The notes: generated from the letters alone by a model not told the origin. 64,000 nucleotides of DNA from Caloranaerobacter sp050286925 (GCF_050286925.1 NZ_JBFWFX010000004.1:124001-188000), one strand, 5' to 3'; counted from the stretch's first letter, positions 32,623 through 41,517 are shown. Program-made: numbers and translations.

Positions 32623-33483
32623 TTGAAGAGTTCGATGAGGAAAAGGAGAAATAAGAAGGATAAATTGTTGACAATATTTGTATTTTTTATCATAGCACCA
32701 ATTATATCAATAATTATAGGGATTTTGATTGTTCAAAATTTAATATTGCCTCATTTTGAAGATATTGATAATACTAAACTTACAAATAAAATTGAAAATA
32801 GTTCAAGTAATAATAAGAGTAATGAGAACATTGTTAAAGATATAGACAAGCAAAAAATTGATGATTTAGAAAAATTAGAATTAACAATTAAAGGATTTGA
32901 TTTATATAACATCCAATTAGGTAGTTTTAGTAATATTGAAAATGCTAAGACATTAAGAAAAGAATTAAGAGAAAAAGGGGCAAATGGTTATATTGTTAAG
33001 ATAAGTGACTATAAAGTATTTTATGGGACTTATCTTAATAGAGAAATATGTGATAAAGTTTTAACGAGTATTAGAGAATCATATAAAGATGCATTTGTAA
33101 ATAAAATAACTGTTGATGATTTTGTGATAAAATATAATAGTAATGAACAGGAAACTGCTGATACGATAAATGAAATTATTGAGACATTTAAGAAGGCATT
33201 TGATGAAGAGACTTCTTTATGGTACTATGTTCTTGTACAAAAAGATTTACAGGAAATAATTAAAACAATAAGGGAAAATAACGATCAAATAAGTAAATTA
33301 TTAAACAATATAGATGGGGATGTAGAAAATTCTGACTTTAATAATATTTTAGATAATATCAGAATACAGGTTAAAGAAAGAGAACAGATTTTACAAAACC
33401 TAATAAGTAATAAAGAGATTATACAAGATAGTTATGACAAGTATTATAAAATGTTGTTTAATTTTATAAAAATTTTTAAATAG
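32623..33483 (+). CDS. Membrane-anchored SPOR domain protein
   Basis: Protein of 286 residues with a basic N-terminus (RKRRNKKDK), one membrane span (LTIFVFFIIAPIISIIIGIL) and an extracytoplasmic SPOR domain (about 85-165) starting FDLYNIQLGSFSNIENAKTL. SPOR domains bind denuded peptidoglycan, often at septa. The C-terminal 110 residues are charged and helical and match no family I can name. TTG at 32623 follows GGAGGCGAGAG. It lies 28 bases after the cyclase gene and 19 before the DRTGG gene, so it may be part of the same transcript as either. Confidence 0.8.
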   Translation: MKSSMRKRRNKKDKLLTIFVFFIIAPIISIIIGILIVQNLILPHFEDIDNTKLTNKIENSSSNNKSNENIVKDIDKQKIDDLEKLELTIKGFDLYNIQLGSFSNIENAKTLRKELREKGANGYIVKISDYKVFYGTYLNREICDKVLTSIRESYKDAFVNKITVDDFVIKYNSNEQETADTINEIIETFKKAFDEETSLWYYVLVQKDLQEIIKTIRENNDQISKLLNNIDGDVENSDFNNILDNIRIQVKEREQILQNLISNKEIIQDSYDKYYKMLFNFIKIFK

Positions 33484-33502
33484 CTATAATAGGAGTGGTA
33501 TT

Positions 33503-33865
33503 GTGAAGTTAAAAGAGATAAAGGAAATATTAAATGCTGAAGTTTTAACTGGTGAGGAATATCTAGATAGAGAAGTTCTTTCTGCTTTTGGGTCGGATTT
33601 AATGAGCGATGTTTTAGCTTTTGTAGATAATGGTTCAGTTTTACTTACAGGGTTAACAAATCCACAAGTTATTAGAACTGCCGAAATGATAGATTTATAT
33701 GCTATTGTATTTGTAAGAGGCAAAAAACCAAGTAAAGAAATTATTGAAATGGCAAAATCACACAACATTACTGTTTTACTTACTGACTATACATTGTATA
33801 CAGCATGTGGAAAGCTATATGAAAAGGGATTAAAAGGCATTTCTATAGAAGGGGTAACAAGATAG
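33503..33865 (+). CDS. DRTGG domain protein 1
   Basis: Small soluble protein of 120 residues consisting of a DRTGG domain (SAFGSDLMSDVLAFV, LLTGLTNPQVIRTAEMIDLYAIVFVRGKKP). DRTGG domains occur with CBS and phosphotransacetylase-like proteins; the ligand is unknown. It is paralogous to the protein at 35578. It opens a tightly packed six-gene run (33503-37182) with two GHKL ATPases, a hydrogenase-like iron-sulfur protein and a PHP protein. GTG start after AGGAGTGG. Its stop touches the next start. Confidence 0.82.
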   Translation: MKLKEIKEILNAEVLTGEEYLDREVLSAFGSDLMSDVLAFVDNGSVLLTGLTNPQVIRTAEMIDLYAIVFVRGKKPSKEIIEMAKSHNITVLLTDYTLYTACGKLYEKGLKGISIEGVTR

Positions 33866-34300
33866 ATGAATGAGAAAAATTCTATAAAGCTTGAATATGA
33901 GATTTTGCAGAATGATTTTACAAGAGCAGGAGAAGCTTCGAGCAGCATAAAGAAAATTTTAAAACAGCTTGGAATTGATGCAAAGATAGTTAGAAGAGTA
34001 GCTATAGCAGCTTATGAAGCAGAGATGAACATAGTTATACATTCCTATGGTGGGGTTATTAAAGCTATAATAACAGAGCAATATGTAGATATTTATGCAA
34101 CCGATAAAGGACCGGGTATTAAAGATATAGAGTTAGCTATGAAAGAAGGTTACTCGACAGCACCAAATCATATTAGAGAGTTGGGGTTTGGTGCTGGAAT
34201 GGGATTACCGAATATGAAAAGATGTTCTGATGAATTTAATATAGAGTCTACTCCTAATGGTAAAACAGAAGTTCATATGAGAATTTACATAAATAAATAA
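33866..34300 (+). CDS. RsbW-like GHKL ATPase (anti-sigma type)
   Basis: Protein of 144 residues with an HATPase_c fold of the serine kinase/anti-sigma type: N-box AAYEAEMNIVIHS, G1 box DKGPGI and G2 box GFGAGMGLPNM are intact. It should bind ATP; whether it phosphorylates a partner is unknown. It begins at the base after the previous stop. Such proteins regularly accompany DRTGG and hydrogenase-like genes in clostridia, where they probably transmit a redox signal. A true anti-sigma role is unsupported, because no sigma gene is in the run. Confidence 0.85.
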   Translation: MNEKNSIKLEYEILQNDFTRAGEASSSIKKILKQLGIDAKIVRRVAIAAYEAEMNIVIHSYGGVIKAIITEQYVDIYATDKGPGIKDIELAMKEGYSTAPNHIRELGFGAGMGLPNMKRCSDEFNIESTPNGKTEVHMRIYINK

Positions 34301-34319
34301 AATCTAGTAGGTGATTTTT

Positions 34320-35561
34320 ATGGTAGAGTACTTTCATTCAGTTGTACTTGATAAAGATAGATGTAATGGTTGTACAAATTGTATGAGAAGATGTCCAACA
34401 GAGGCGATAAGAGTAAGAAATAAGAAAGCTATAATCATAAAAGAGAGATGTATAGATTGTGGTGAATGTATAAGAGTATGTCCATATCATGCTCAACAGA
34501 CACAGTTAGATACTTTGGATAAATTAGAGAAGTATAAATATAAGATAGCTATTTCTCCAATGACTCTATATGGTCAATTCAGTTTAGATAAAGATATGAA
34601 TAAAGTTTTTGAAGGGATTAAAATGTTAGGTTTCGATGAGGTATTTGATGAAGGATATGCGGCAGATATTATAACTTTGATTATTAGAGAAAACTTGAAA
34701 AACAATAAACAACCAAAACCACTTATTTCATCTTTGTGTCCAGCAGTATTAAGATTGATACAAATTAATTTTCCATCACTAATTGATAATATAATAAGAA
34801 TTGAATCACCTATGGAATTGGCAGCTAGATTAGCAAGAAAAAATGCTATGGAAAAGTATAATTTAAAGTCTGATGAGATAGGTATATTTTATATAACACA
34901 ATGTCCTGCTAAAGTTACAAGCATCAAAAATCCAATAGGTATAAAAAATTCGCATGTTGATGGTGCTATTTCTATAAAGCAGATATATGGGGATATAGTG
35001 AAAAATTCAAATACTGCTGAAAAGACAGATGTTTTTAGGACAGCTTCTACTTATGGAATAGATTGGGCTAGAGCTGGAGGACAAAGTAAATCTATTGGAG
35101 TTGATAATTATATTGCAGTTGATGGAATAGACAACGTTATAAAAGTTTTGGAAGAGATTGAATTGGGTAAGCTAAATAACATTGAATACTTTGAAGGTTT
35201 AGCTTGTGTTGGTGGCTGTGTTGGAGGCCCATTATGTGTTGAGAATCCATTTATAGCTAAAAGTAGAATTAGAAGGTTAGCAGAAAAGCATGATGATGAG
35301 ATAAAAGTTTCAAAAGAATATGCTATGGAATTATATAATTCAGGATTTGCTTGTTGGACTGAGAAAATCCAATCTAAAGGAACTATGAAACTTGATGAAA
35401 ATATAGTCGAAGCAATAAAAAAGATAGAAGAAATAAAAAAATTGACAAGCCTATTACCTGGACTCGATTGTGGTTCATGTGGAGCACCTTCTTGTAGAGC
35501 CTTGGCTGAAGATATAGTAAGAGGGTATAGTAAAATAGAAGACTGTATATTTAGAGATTAG
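34320..35561 (+). CDS. Degenerate [FeFe]-hydrogenase-like iron-sulfur protein (HydS-like sensor)
   Basis: Protein of 413 residues. N-terminus: two [4Fe-4S] ferredoxin motifs (CNGCTNCMRRCP, CIDCGECIRVCP). Core: hydrogenase large-subunit C-terminal domain keeping the four H-cluster cysteines Cys140 (SSLCPA), Cys195 (TQCPAK), Cys296 and Cys300 (LACVGGC). The proton-relay cysteine of catalytic enzymes (TSCCP) is Leu139 and the MPC motif is TQC. C-terminus: an extra Fe-S domain (LDCGSCGAPSC). This fits a sensory rather than catalytic hydrogenase; no PAS domain is present, unlike classical HydS. ATG at 34320 follows TAGGTGAT. It sits in a run with GHKL ATPases, DRTGG and PHP proteins. Confidence 0.87.
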   Translation: MVEYFHSVVLDKDRCNGCTNCMRRCPTEAIRVRNKKAIIIKERCIDCGECIRVCPYHAQQTQLDTLDKLEKYKYKIAISPMTLYGQFSLDKDMNKVFEGIKMLGFDEVFDEGYAADIITLIIRENLKNNKQPKPLISSLCPAVLRLIQINFPSLIDNIIRIESPMELAARLARKNAMEKYNLKSDEIGIFYITQCPAKVTSIKNPIGIKNSHVDGAISIKQIYGDIVKNSNTAEKTDVFRTASTYGIDWARAGGQSKSIGVDNYIAVDGIDNVIKVLEEIELGKLNNIEYFEGLACVGGCVGGPLCVENPFIAKSRIRRLAEKHDDEIKVSKEYAMELYNSGFACWTEKIQSKGTMKLDENIVEAIKKIEEIKKLTSLLPGLDCGSCGAPSCRALAEDIVRGYSKIEDCIFRD

Positions 35562-35577
35562 TCTAAGGGGGATATTT

Positions 35578-35907
35578 ATGAGATTAGATAAAATAGTTAA
35601 AGAATTAGAGCTTGAAGTTTTAACTGAAAAAAATATTGAAAATAATGTAGAGGGAGTCTATATAGGTGATTTATTAAGTTTAGTAATGGCTAATGCTAGT
35701 GAAAATAATTTATGGATTACTATTCAAACGCATTTAAATGTAATTGCTGTAGCTACTTTAGTAGGTTTATCAGCTGTTTTGATTGCAGAAGGTATGGAAG
35801 TTGAAGATGAAACTATAAAAAAAGCCAATGAAGTTGGTATACCAGTGTTGAGGTCAAAACTTAGTGCATACGAATTAGCATGTAGATTACATGAATTGGG
35901 TGTTTAG
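35578..35907 (+). CDS. DRTGG domain protein 2
   Basis: Small soluble protein of 109 residues, a second DRTGG domain (YIGDLLSLVMANASENNLWIT, AEGMEVEDETIKKANEVGIPVL). It is a diverged paralogue of the product at 33503 and, like it, is all domain with no other part. It starts after AAGGGGG, 16 bases after the hydrogenase-like gene, and its stop is one base before the PHP gene start. Two DRTGG proteins flanking one iron-sulfur protein suggests that they form a complex, but that is inference. Confidence 0.82.
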   Translation: MRLDKIVKELELEVLTEKNIENNVEGVYIGDLLSLVMANASENNLWITIQTHLNVIAVATLVGLSAVLIAEGMEVEDETIKKANEVGIPVLRSKLSAYELACRLHELGV

Positions 35908-35908
35908 T

Positions 35909-36634
35909 ATGAGATTTAGTTATGACTTGCATATACATTCAGCTTTATCTCCGTGTGGAGATGAGGATATGACACCAAACAATATTGTCAATATGGCGTA
36001 TATTAAAGGACTAGATATAATTTCAGTAACGGATCACAATACTATGGGAAATGTAGAATCTATTATGAAGGTAGCTAAAAAAAGGGACATTTTAGTTATA
36101 CCTGGTATAGAGGTAACTACAAAAGAAGAAGTTCATGTATTATGTTATTTTAGGAATATTGAAGATGGTATAGAATTTCAGGATTTTATTTATAGAGGAT
36201 TACCAGATATTAAAAATAATAAAAAGTTTTTTGGAAACCAACTGTTAATGGATGAAAATGATAACATTATAGGAGAGGTTGAAAAATTTCTTCTAAACAG
36301 TACTAAGTATACAATTAAAGAAATTAATAACTTAGTTAATAGACTAAATGGAGTGCTTGTACCAGCACATATTGATAAAAAATCTTATAGTATACTTATG
36401 AATTTAGGATTTATACCAGATGAACTTAATGTAAAAACAGTTGAGGTCTCAAAAAATTATTCTTCTCAGTCAATTAAAAATTTAATAAACTTGGAAAGAT
36501 ATAATTTAATTAAAAATTCTGATGCACATTATCTTGGCGATATTAATGAACCAGTTATGTTTTTAGATATAGAAAAAAAAGATATAAATTCTTTAGTAGA
36601 ATATCTTAGTAAGAGTTGGAGGAATATAAAATGA
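35909..36634 (+). CDS. PHP domain metal-dependent phosphoesterase
   Basis: Protein of 241 residues with PHP motifs: DLHIHSALSPCGDEDMTP (metal histidines and aspartate), SVTDHNTMGN, the glutamate in IPGIEVTT, and the late KNSDAHYLGDI. PHP enzymes hydrolyse phosphodiesters or phosphomonoesters using two to three metals; the substrate is not known. ATG at 35909 is directly after the DRTGG stop; the in-frame start at 35891 overlaps that gene. Stop overlaps the next start as ATGA, giving coupled translation. Confidence 0.88.
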   Translation: MRFSYDLHIHSALSPCGDEDMTPNNIVNMAYIKGLDIISVTDHNTMGNVESIMKVAKKRDILVIPGIEVTTKEEVHVLCYFRNIEDGIEFQDFIYRGLPDIKNNKKFFGNQLLMDENDNIIGEVEKFLLNSTKYTIKEINNLVNRLNGVLVPAHIDKKSYSILMNLGFIPDELNVKTVEVSKNYSSQSIKNLINLERYNLIKNSDAHYLGDINEPVMFLDIEKKDINSLVEYLSKSWRNIK

Positions 36635-37182
36635 AGGAGCTTTCCCTTCATATTTTAGATTTAGCTGAAAATTCAGTTAAAGCTGGAGCAACTAAAATAA
36701 ATATTAGCATTGATGAGGATACAGAAAGGGATTTATTGACCATAGAATTAGAAGATAACGGTGAAGGAATGAGTGAAGATTTATTAAAGAAAGTAGAAGA
36801 CCCTTTTGTTACATCTAGAACAACTAGAAAAGTAGGGTTAGGAATACCTTTGATGAAAGCAGCTACTTTAAGATGTGAAGGAGATTTTAAAATATCTTCT
36901 GAAATAGGTAAAGGAACTAAAGTAACATGTGTTTTTAGGCATAGTCATATAGATAGAGCACCAATAGGAGATATTGGACAAACAATAATTTCACTAATAA
37001 ATGCAAATGAGAATATAGAAATTGTTTACAGACACAGTTATAATGGAAATTATTTTGTTTTTGATACTAAGGAAGTAAAAAAAATACTGGGAGATGTGCC
37101 AATAAATGAAGCTAATATAATACTATGGATAAAAGATTATATTAATGAGAATATAAAAAATCTTTATAGGAATAGTCAATAG
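36631..37182 (+). CDS. GHKL ATPase (histidine-kinase-like ATP-binding domain)
   Basis: Protein of 183 residues with an HATPase_c domain (1-112): N-box SLHILDLAENSVKAGAT, G1 box EDNGEGM, and KVGLGIPLM, but no dimerisation or phospho-acceptor domain. A helical C-terminal extension of about 70 residues is of unknown type. It overlaps the PHP gene by four bases, so the pair is translationally coupled. It is the last gene of the hydrogenase-like module and is separated from rnfC by a 200-base gap holding a promoter. Confidence 0.85.
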   Translation: MKELSLHILDLAENSVKAGATKINISIDEDTERDLLTIELEDNGEGMSEDLLKKVEDPFVTSRTTRKVGLGIPLMKAATLRCEGDFKISSEIGKGTKVTCVFRHSHIDRAPIGDIGQTIISLINANENIEIVYRHSYNGNYFVFDTKEVKKILGDVPINEANIILWIKDYINENIKNLYRNSQ

Positions 37183-37224
37183 GAAGAGCTAGTGGATATG
37201 TTAATAAATAAACGATTTATTTTC

Positions 37225-37253
37225 TGTACAATTTTATTAAAAGGTGTTATAAT
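37225..37253 (+). promoter_or_regulatory. Promoter of the rnf operon
   Basis: TGTACA (37225-37230), 17-base spacer, TATAAT (37248-37253). The -35 box is weak and the -10 perfect. Transcription should start near 37260. Confidence 0.6.
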
Positions 37254-37266
37254 TAAGTTGAAAATG

Positions 37267-37295
37267 ATAGGACCCGTAAGAGGGGAGGGTCCTAT
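37267..37295 (+). promoter_or_regulatory. Leader hairpin of the rnf operon
   Basis: ATAGGACCC (37267-37275) pairs perfectly with GGGTCCTAT (37287-37295) around an 11-base loop, GTAAGAGGGGA. It starts about 7 bases into the predicted transcript and is not followed by a real T-run, so it is more likely a stabilising or protein-binding 5' hairpin than a terminator, though attenuation is possible. Confidence 0.5.
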
Positions 37296-37381
37296 ATTTG
37301 TGTTAATTTTTATCTATTTAAGTATTTTGTATACAAGATTTGTTTAAAAATTATTAAAATTATAAATAAGAGGTGAGATAT

Positions 37382-38710
37382 ATGAAATTAAAAAATCTTA
37401 CCTTTAAAGGTGGTGTTCATCCGCCACACTTTAAAGAGTATACTGAAAAGATTCCGTTAGAAAAAGCTAAAGAGCCACAAACAGTTATTATTCCATTAGC
37501 ACAGCATATAGGTGCACCTTGTGAGCCAATTGTAAAGGTTGGGGATAGAGTTAAAATTGGACAGAAGATAGGTGAACCAAAAGCATTTGTTTCTGCACCA
37601 ATTCATTCTAGTATTGCAGGAATAGTAAAGAAGATTGTACCTTATACAAGTCCTATAGGTACACAAGTGTTGTCTGTAGTAATAGAATCAGATGGCAGTA
37701 ATGAAGTGGATGAAAACGTTAAACCTAAAGGAGATTTAGATTCTCTTACTAAAGAAGAAATTTTGAATATCATTAAAGAAGCGGGTATAACAGGGCTTGG
37801 AGGTGCAGGATTCCCTACTCATGTAAAATTATCGCCGCCTCCAGATAAAAAGATTGATACTATAATATTAAATGGTGCAGAGTGTGAACCTTATTTAACT
37901 TCTGACCATAGATTAATGGTTGAAACTCCAGAAAAAGTAGTTTTTGGTTTAAAAGCTATTATGAAAGCTGTTGGTGTAAATAAGGGATTTATCGGAATTG
38001 AGAACAATAAACCAGATGCGATAGAAGCAATGGAGAAGGCTGTCAAAGATGAGCCAAACATTGAAATAGCTACTTTGGTTACTAAGTATCCACAAGGAGA
38101 TGAAAAACGATTAATTAATGCTATTACAGGGAGAGAAGTACCAGCTGGTGGCTTGCCAATGGATGTAGGCGTTATAGTTAATAATGTTGGTACTGCAGCA
38201 GCTATAGCAGATGCAATTCAAACAGGTATGCCACTTATACAAAGAATAGTTACGATAACAGGTAGTGCTATAAATGAACCTAAAAATTTAATTGTTAAGA
38301 TAGGAACTCTATTTAAAGAAGTGATTGAACAATGTGGTGGATATAAAGGAAAGCCAGGGAAAATAATTATGGGTGGACCTATGATGGGAATTGCTCAGTT
38401 TACAGATGAGGTACCTGTTATTAAAGGAACATCAGGTATACTTGTATTAAATGAAAAAGAGGCTAAGATACCTGAACCTAAACAATGTATTAGATGCGGT
38501 AAATGTGTTGATATTTGTCCTGTTAATTTACAACCACTATTTATAAGTCAATTTGCACTAAAAAATATGTATGATGAAGCTGAAAAATACCATGCATTAG
38601 ATTGTATCGAGTGCGGTTCATGCTCTTTCATTTGTCCATCAAAAAGGCCTTTATTGCAGTCAATAAGAGTAGCTAAGAGAGAACTAATTTCTAGAAGAAA
38701 AAAAAGATAA
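37382..38710 (+). CDS. rnfC: Rnf complex subunit C
   Basis: NADH-binding peripheral subunit of the ion-translocating ferredoxin:NAD+ oxidoreductase, 442 residues. It has the RnfC N-terminal barrel (TFKGGVHPPHFKEYTE), a flavin/NADH-binding segment (GLGGAGFPTHVKL, ILNGAECEPYLTSDHRLM) and two [4Fe-4S] motifs (CIRCGKCVDICP, CIECGSCSFICPS) near 365-410. ATG at 37382 follows AGAGGTGAG; the in-frame GTG at 37373 lies inside that site. First gene of rnfCDGEAB, whose products move sodium ions or protons out while electrons pass from ferredoxin to NAD+. Confidence 0.96.
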   Translation: MKLKNLTFKGGVHPPHFKEYTEKIPLEKAKEPQTVIIPLAQHIGAPCEPIVKVGDRVKIGQKIGEPKAFVSAPIHSSIAGIVKKIVPYTSPIGTQVLSVVIESDGSNEVDENVKPKGDLDSLTKEEILNIIKEAGITGLGGAGFPTHVKLSPPPDKKIDTIILNGAECEPYLTSDHRLMVETPEKVVFGLKAIMKAVGVNKGFIGIENNKPDAIEAMEKAVKDEPNIEIATLVTKYPQGDEKRLINAITGREVPAGGLPMDVGVIVNNVGTAAAIADAIQTGMPLIQRIVTITGSAINEPKNLIVKIGTLFKEVIEQCGGYKGKPGKIIMGGPMMGIAQFTDEVPVIKGTSGILVLNEKEAKIPEPKQCIRCGKCVDICPVNLQPLFISQFALKNMYDEAEKYHALDCIECGSCSFICPSKRPLLQSIRVAKRELISRRKKR

Positions 38711-38728
38711 GTGATTGGAGGGAAAATA

Positions 38729-39709
38729 GTGGATAATAAGTTAATAGTTTCATCTTCTCCACATCTTAGATCAGATGAAACAATCAATAGAATTATGTTA
38801 GATGTAATAATAGCACTATTACCAGCGACTTTAGCTAGTATATACTATTTTAGGTTTAATGCATTAAAGTTGATTGTATTAGCAGTATTAACTGCAGTAG
38901 CAACAGAAGCTTTAATTCAAAAGTTATTAAAAAAGCCTATAACTGTAAATGATTTAAGTGCAGTTGTAACAGGTTTACTATTAGCTTTTAATATACCTGC
39001 ATCAGCCCCTTGGTGGATACCGGTGATAGGTTCGGCTTTTGCAATTGCTATAGTAAAGCAGGCTTTCGGTGGATTAGGGCATAATTTTATGAACCCAGCT
39101 TTAGCAGCAAGAGCTATGCTTTTAGCGTCATGGCCTGTTATTATGACTAATTGGGTGACTCCAGGGCCAGAGGCAGTAAGCACTGCAACACCTTTAGCTA
39201 TATTGAAGCAAATAGCAAATCAGGCAGCTCATGGTCATGATGCAGTAAGTGCAGCAACTCCAATTTTACCACCTTTAAAAGATGTATTTTTCGGAAATAT
39301 AGGAGGCTCATTAGGAGAAACATCTGCAATACTTTTAATTTTAGGTGGTTTATATTTACTTTATAGAGGTGTTATTAACTGGCGTATTCCTTTTACTTAT
39401 ATAGGTACAGTTGCAGTTATAATGCTACTTTCTGGTGCAGGATTTAGTAATATGCTGTATCATTTATTTGCAGGTGGCCTAATGTTAGGAGCATTTTTCA
39501 TGGCTACTGACTATGCGTCATCTCCTGTAACACCAAAAGGACAGATTATTTTTGGTATAGGCTGTGGTGTTATAACATCAGTAATAAGACTTTACGGTGG
39601 ATATCCTGAAGGGGTTTCATATTCAATACTTCTTATGAATATAGTAGCGCCTCTTTTAGATAAATATACTAGCCCTAGAGTATTTGGTGAGGTGAAGCAA
39701 AATGGGTGA
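38729..39709 (+). CDS. rnfD: Rnf complex subunit D
   Basis: Integral membrane subunit of 326 residues with about nine spans, homologous to NqrB. The covalent FMN site is visible in STATPLA, with the acceptor threonine at residue 154. Start is taken as GTG at 38729 after GGAGGG, giving MDNKLIVSSSPHLRSDETI, the normal RnfD N-terminus; the in-frame GTG at 38711 is upstream of that site. It overlaps rnfG by 8 bases. Confidence 0.96.
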   Translation: MDNKLIVSSSPHLRSDETINRIMLDVIIALLPATLASIYYFRFNALKLIVLAVLTAVATEALIQKLLKKPITVNDLSAVVTGLLLAFNIPASAPWWIPVIGSAFAIAIVKQAFGGLGHNFMNPALAARAMLLASWPVIMTNWVTPGPEAVSTATPLAILKQIANQAAHGHDAVSAATPILPPLKDVFFGNIGGSLGETSAILLILGGLYLLYRGVINWRIPFTYIGTVAVIMLLSGAGFSNMLYHLFAGGLMLGAFFMATDYASSPVTPKGQIIFGIGCGVITSVIRLYGGYPEGVSYSILLMNIVAPLLDKYTSPRVFGEVKQNG

Positions 39710-40283
39710 TATTATAAAATTAGGTTTAATACTATTACTGATAACTTCTATAGCAGCTTTAGTGTTAGGTTTTACTCATGATATGACTAAAGATGTTATT
39801 GCGAGTGTAGAAAATCAAGCGAGTGAAGTAGCAAGAAAAGAAGTGTTACCTCTAGCTGAAAGTTTCAAACCTTTAGACGAAAAAATTTTGAATGAAATAA
39901 TTAGTGAAAATCCAAGTATAAGAGAGATTTATAGTGGGTATTCTGAAAATGGAAGTTTGGTAGGATATGCTATAAAGACAGCTACTCCTGGATACGGAGG
40001 AGATGTTGAAGTTATAACAGGAATTTCATTAGAAAACAAAGTAACTGGTATAAAAGTAGTAAGTCATAAAGAAACTCCAGGTCTTGGAGCTAATGCAACT
40101 CAACCTAAGTTCCAAAACCAATTTAAAGATAAAGATGCTTCAAAAGAGTTAGTAGTAGTTAAAGGAAGTCCAAGTAGTGAAAATGAAATACAGGCACTTA
40201 CTGGTGCAACAATAACGTCAAAAGCTGTTACTAAAGGTGTTAACTTGGCTAGAGAAATATTTATTAATAATCTTGCAAAATAG
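39702..40283 (+). CDS. rnfG: Rnf complex subunit G
   Basis: FMN-carrying subunit of 193 residues. One N-terminal membrane span (LGLILLLITSIAALVLGF) and an extracytoplasmic FMN_bind domain. The flavinylation motif is TGATIT at 167-172, with Thr172 the expected attachment site for FMN. It receives electrons within the Rnf complex. It starts inside the end of rnfD (GAGGTGAAG upstream) and is followed 24 bases later by rnfE. Confidence 0.95.
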   Translation: MGDIIKLGLILLLITSIAALVLGFTHDMTKDVIASVENQASEVARKEVLPLAESFKPLDEKILNEIISENPSIREIYSGYSENGSLVGYAIKTATPGYGGDVEVITGISLENKVTGIKVVSHKETPGLGANATQPKFQNQFKDKDASKELVVVKGSPSSENEIQALTGATITSKAVTKGVNLAREIFINNLAK

Positions 40284-40307
40284 TACTTCGGGCTTGGAGG
40301 TGTAGAG

Positions 40308-40910
40308 ATGAAATTTATAGATAATTTAAAAAATGGTTTATTAAAAGAAAATCCGACATTTGTGCAGCTTTTAGGTATGTGTCCGACATTGGCTGTAACA
40401 ACAACAGCCTCTGACGGTATGGCAATGGGATTGGCGACAACTACTGTATTAATAAGTTCAAACTTTGTTATATCTTTATTGAGAAAATTTATACCAAGTA
40501 AAATTAGGATACCTTCTTATATAGTAATAATAGCTACATTTGTTACTCTAATTGAAATGTTTATGCATGCTTATGCTATTGATTTATATAGGTCTTTAGG
40601 CTTGTTTATACCTTTAATTGTTGTTAACTGTTTAATATTGGGTAGAGCTGAGTCTTTTGCTTCAAAGAATAATCCTGTTGATTCAATAGTAGACGGAATT
40701 GGTATGGGATTAGGATTTACATGGGCTCTTACTCTTTTGGGAATTATAAGAGAGTTGCTTGGAGCAGGAAGTGTATTTGGAATTCAAATATTAGGTGAAG
40801 CTTTCAAACCAGCTCTAATAATGATATTACCTCCGGGAGCTTTCTTAGCATTAGGTGTTTTAATAGGATTATTTAACTGGCTAAAGTCGAGAAAGACTGC
40901 TAGAGTATAG
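40308..40910 (+). CDS. rnfE: Rnf complex subunit E
   Basis: Membrane subunit of 200 residues with six spans, paralogous to RnfA and inserted in opposite topology. The N-terminal LKENPTFVQLLGMCPTLAVT contains the conserved cysteine that, with its counterpart in RnfA, holds the intramembrane iron-sulfur centre. Start follows TTGGAGGTG. Fourth gene of the operon. Confidence 0.95.
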   Translation: MKFIDNLKNGLLKENPTFVQLLGMCPTLAVTTTASDGMAMGLATTTVLISSNFVISLLRKFIPSKIRIPSYIVIIATFVTLIEMFMHAYAIDLYRSLGLFIPLIVVNCLILGRAESFASKNNPVDSIVDGIGMGLGFTWALTLLGIIRELLGAGSVFGIQILGEAFKPALIMILPPGAFLALGVLIGLFNWLKSRKTARV

Positions 40911-40923
40911 AGGGGGTTTGTAG

Positions 40924-41505
40924 ATGAGTATAGGAGGATTATTTGCAATATTAATAAGCGCAATGCTTGTGAATAACTTTGTACTTTCAAGATTCTTAGG
41001 TATTTGCCCTTTCCTTGGAGTATCTAAGCAGGTAGAAACTGCTTTTGGTATGGGAATGGCTGTAACATTCGTAATGACTTTGTCATCTATTATAACTTAT
41101 GTTGTACATCATACTATACTAGTGAGTTTAGGATTAGAATATTTACAAACTATTGCTTTTATCTTAATAATTGCTTCATTAGTTCAGTTAGTTGAGATGT
41201 TTATTCAAAAGATGAGTCCAACGTTATACCAAGCTTTAGGGGTATATTTACCACTTATTACTACAAATTGTGCGGTATTGGGATTGGCAATAATTAATAT
41301 TCAAGAGGATTATAATCTAATAGAAACTATTGTTCATTCATTAGGTGCATCTATAGGTTTCTCTTTAGCAATAGTACTTTTTGCTGGTATTAGAGAGAGG
41401 TTAGCATTAGCCGATGTACCTGAATCTTTAAAAGGATTTCCGATTGCTTTAATAACAGCAGGATTAATGTCAATAGCATTTTTAGGCTTTACTGGTCTTG
41501 TATAG
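40924..41505 (+). CDS. rnfA: Rnf complex subunit A
   Basis: Membrane subunit of 193 residues with six spans, paralogous to RnfE. The VNNFVLSRFLGICPFLGVS segment carries the conserved cysteine (near residue 26) for the shared intramembrane cluster, and a second conserved segment ITTNCAVLGLAI lies in the middle. Start follows AGGGGG. It ends in the ribosome binding site of rnfB, so the two are closely coupled. Confidence 0.95.
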   Translation: MSIGGLFAILISAMLVNNFVLSRFLGICPFLGVSKQVETAFGMGMAVTFVMTLSSIITYVVHHTILVSLGLEYLQTIAFILIIASLVQLVEMFIQKMSPTLYQALGVYLPLITTNCAVLGLAIINIQEDYNLIETIVHSLGASIGFSLAIVLFAGIRERLALADVPESLKGFPIALITAGLMSIAFLGFTGLV

Positions 41506-41517
41506 GAGGTGATAGTA

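Noticed and set aside
37267..37295. Hairpin before rnfC as terminator of the hydrogenase-like module
   Set aside because: It lacks a T-tract and lies downstream of a good promoter -10 box, so a leader role for rnf is preferred; kept as a regulatory feature.
39001..39260. Antisense frame inside rnfD
   Set aside because: Overlaps a conserved membrane subunit; composition is that of a shadow frame.
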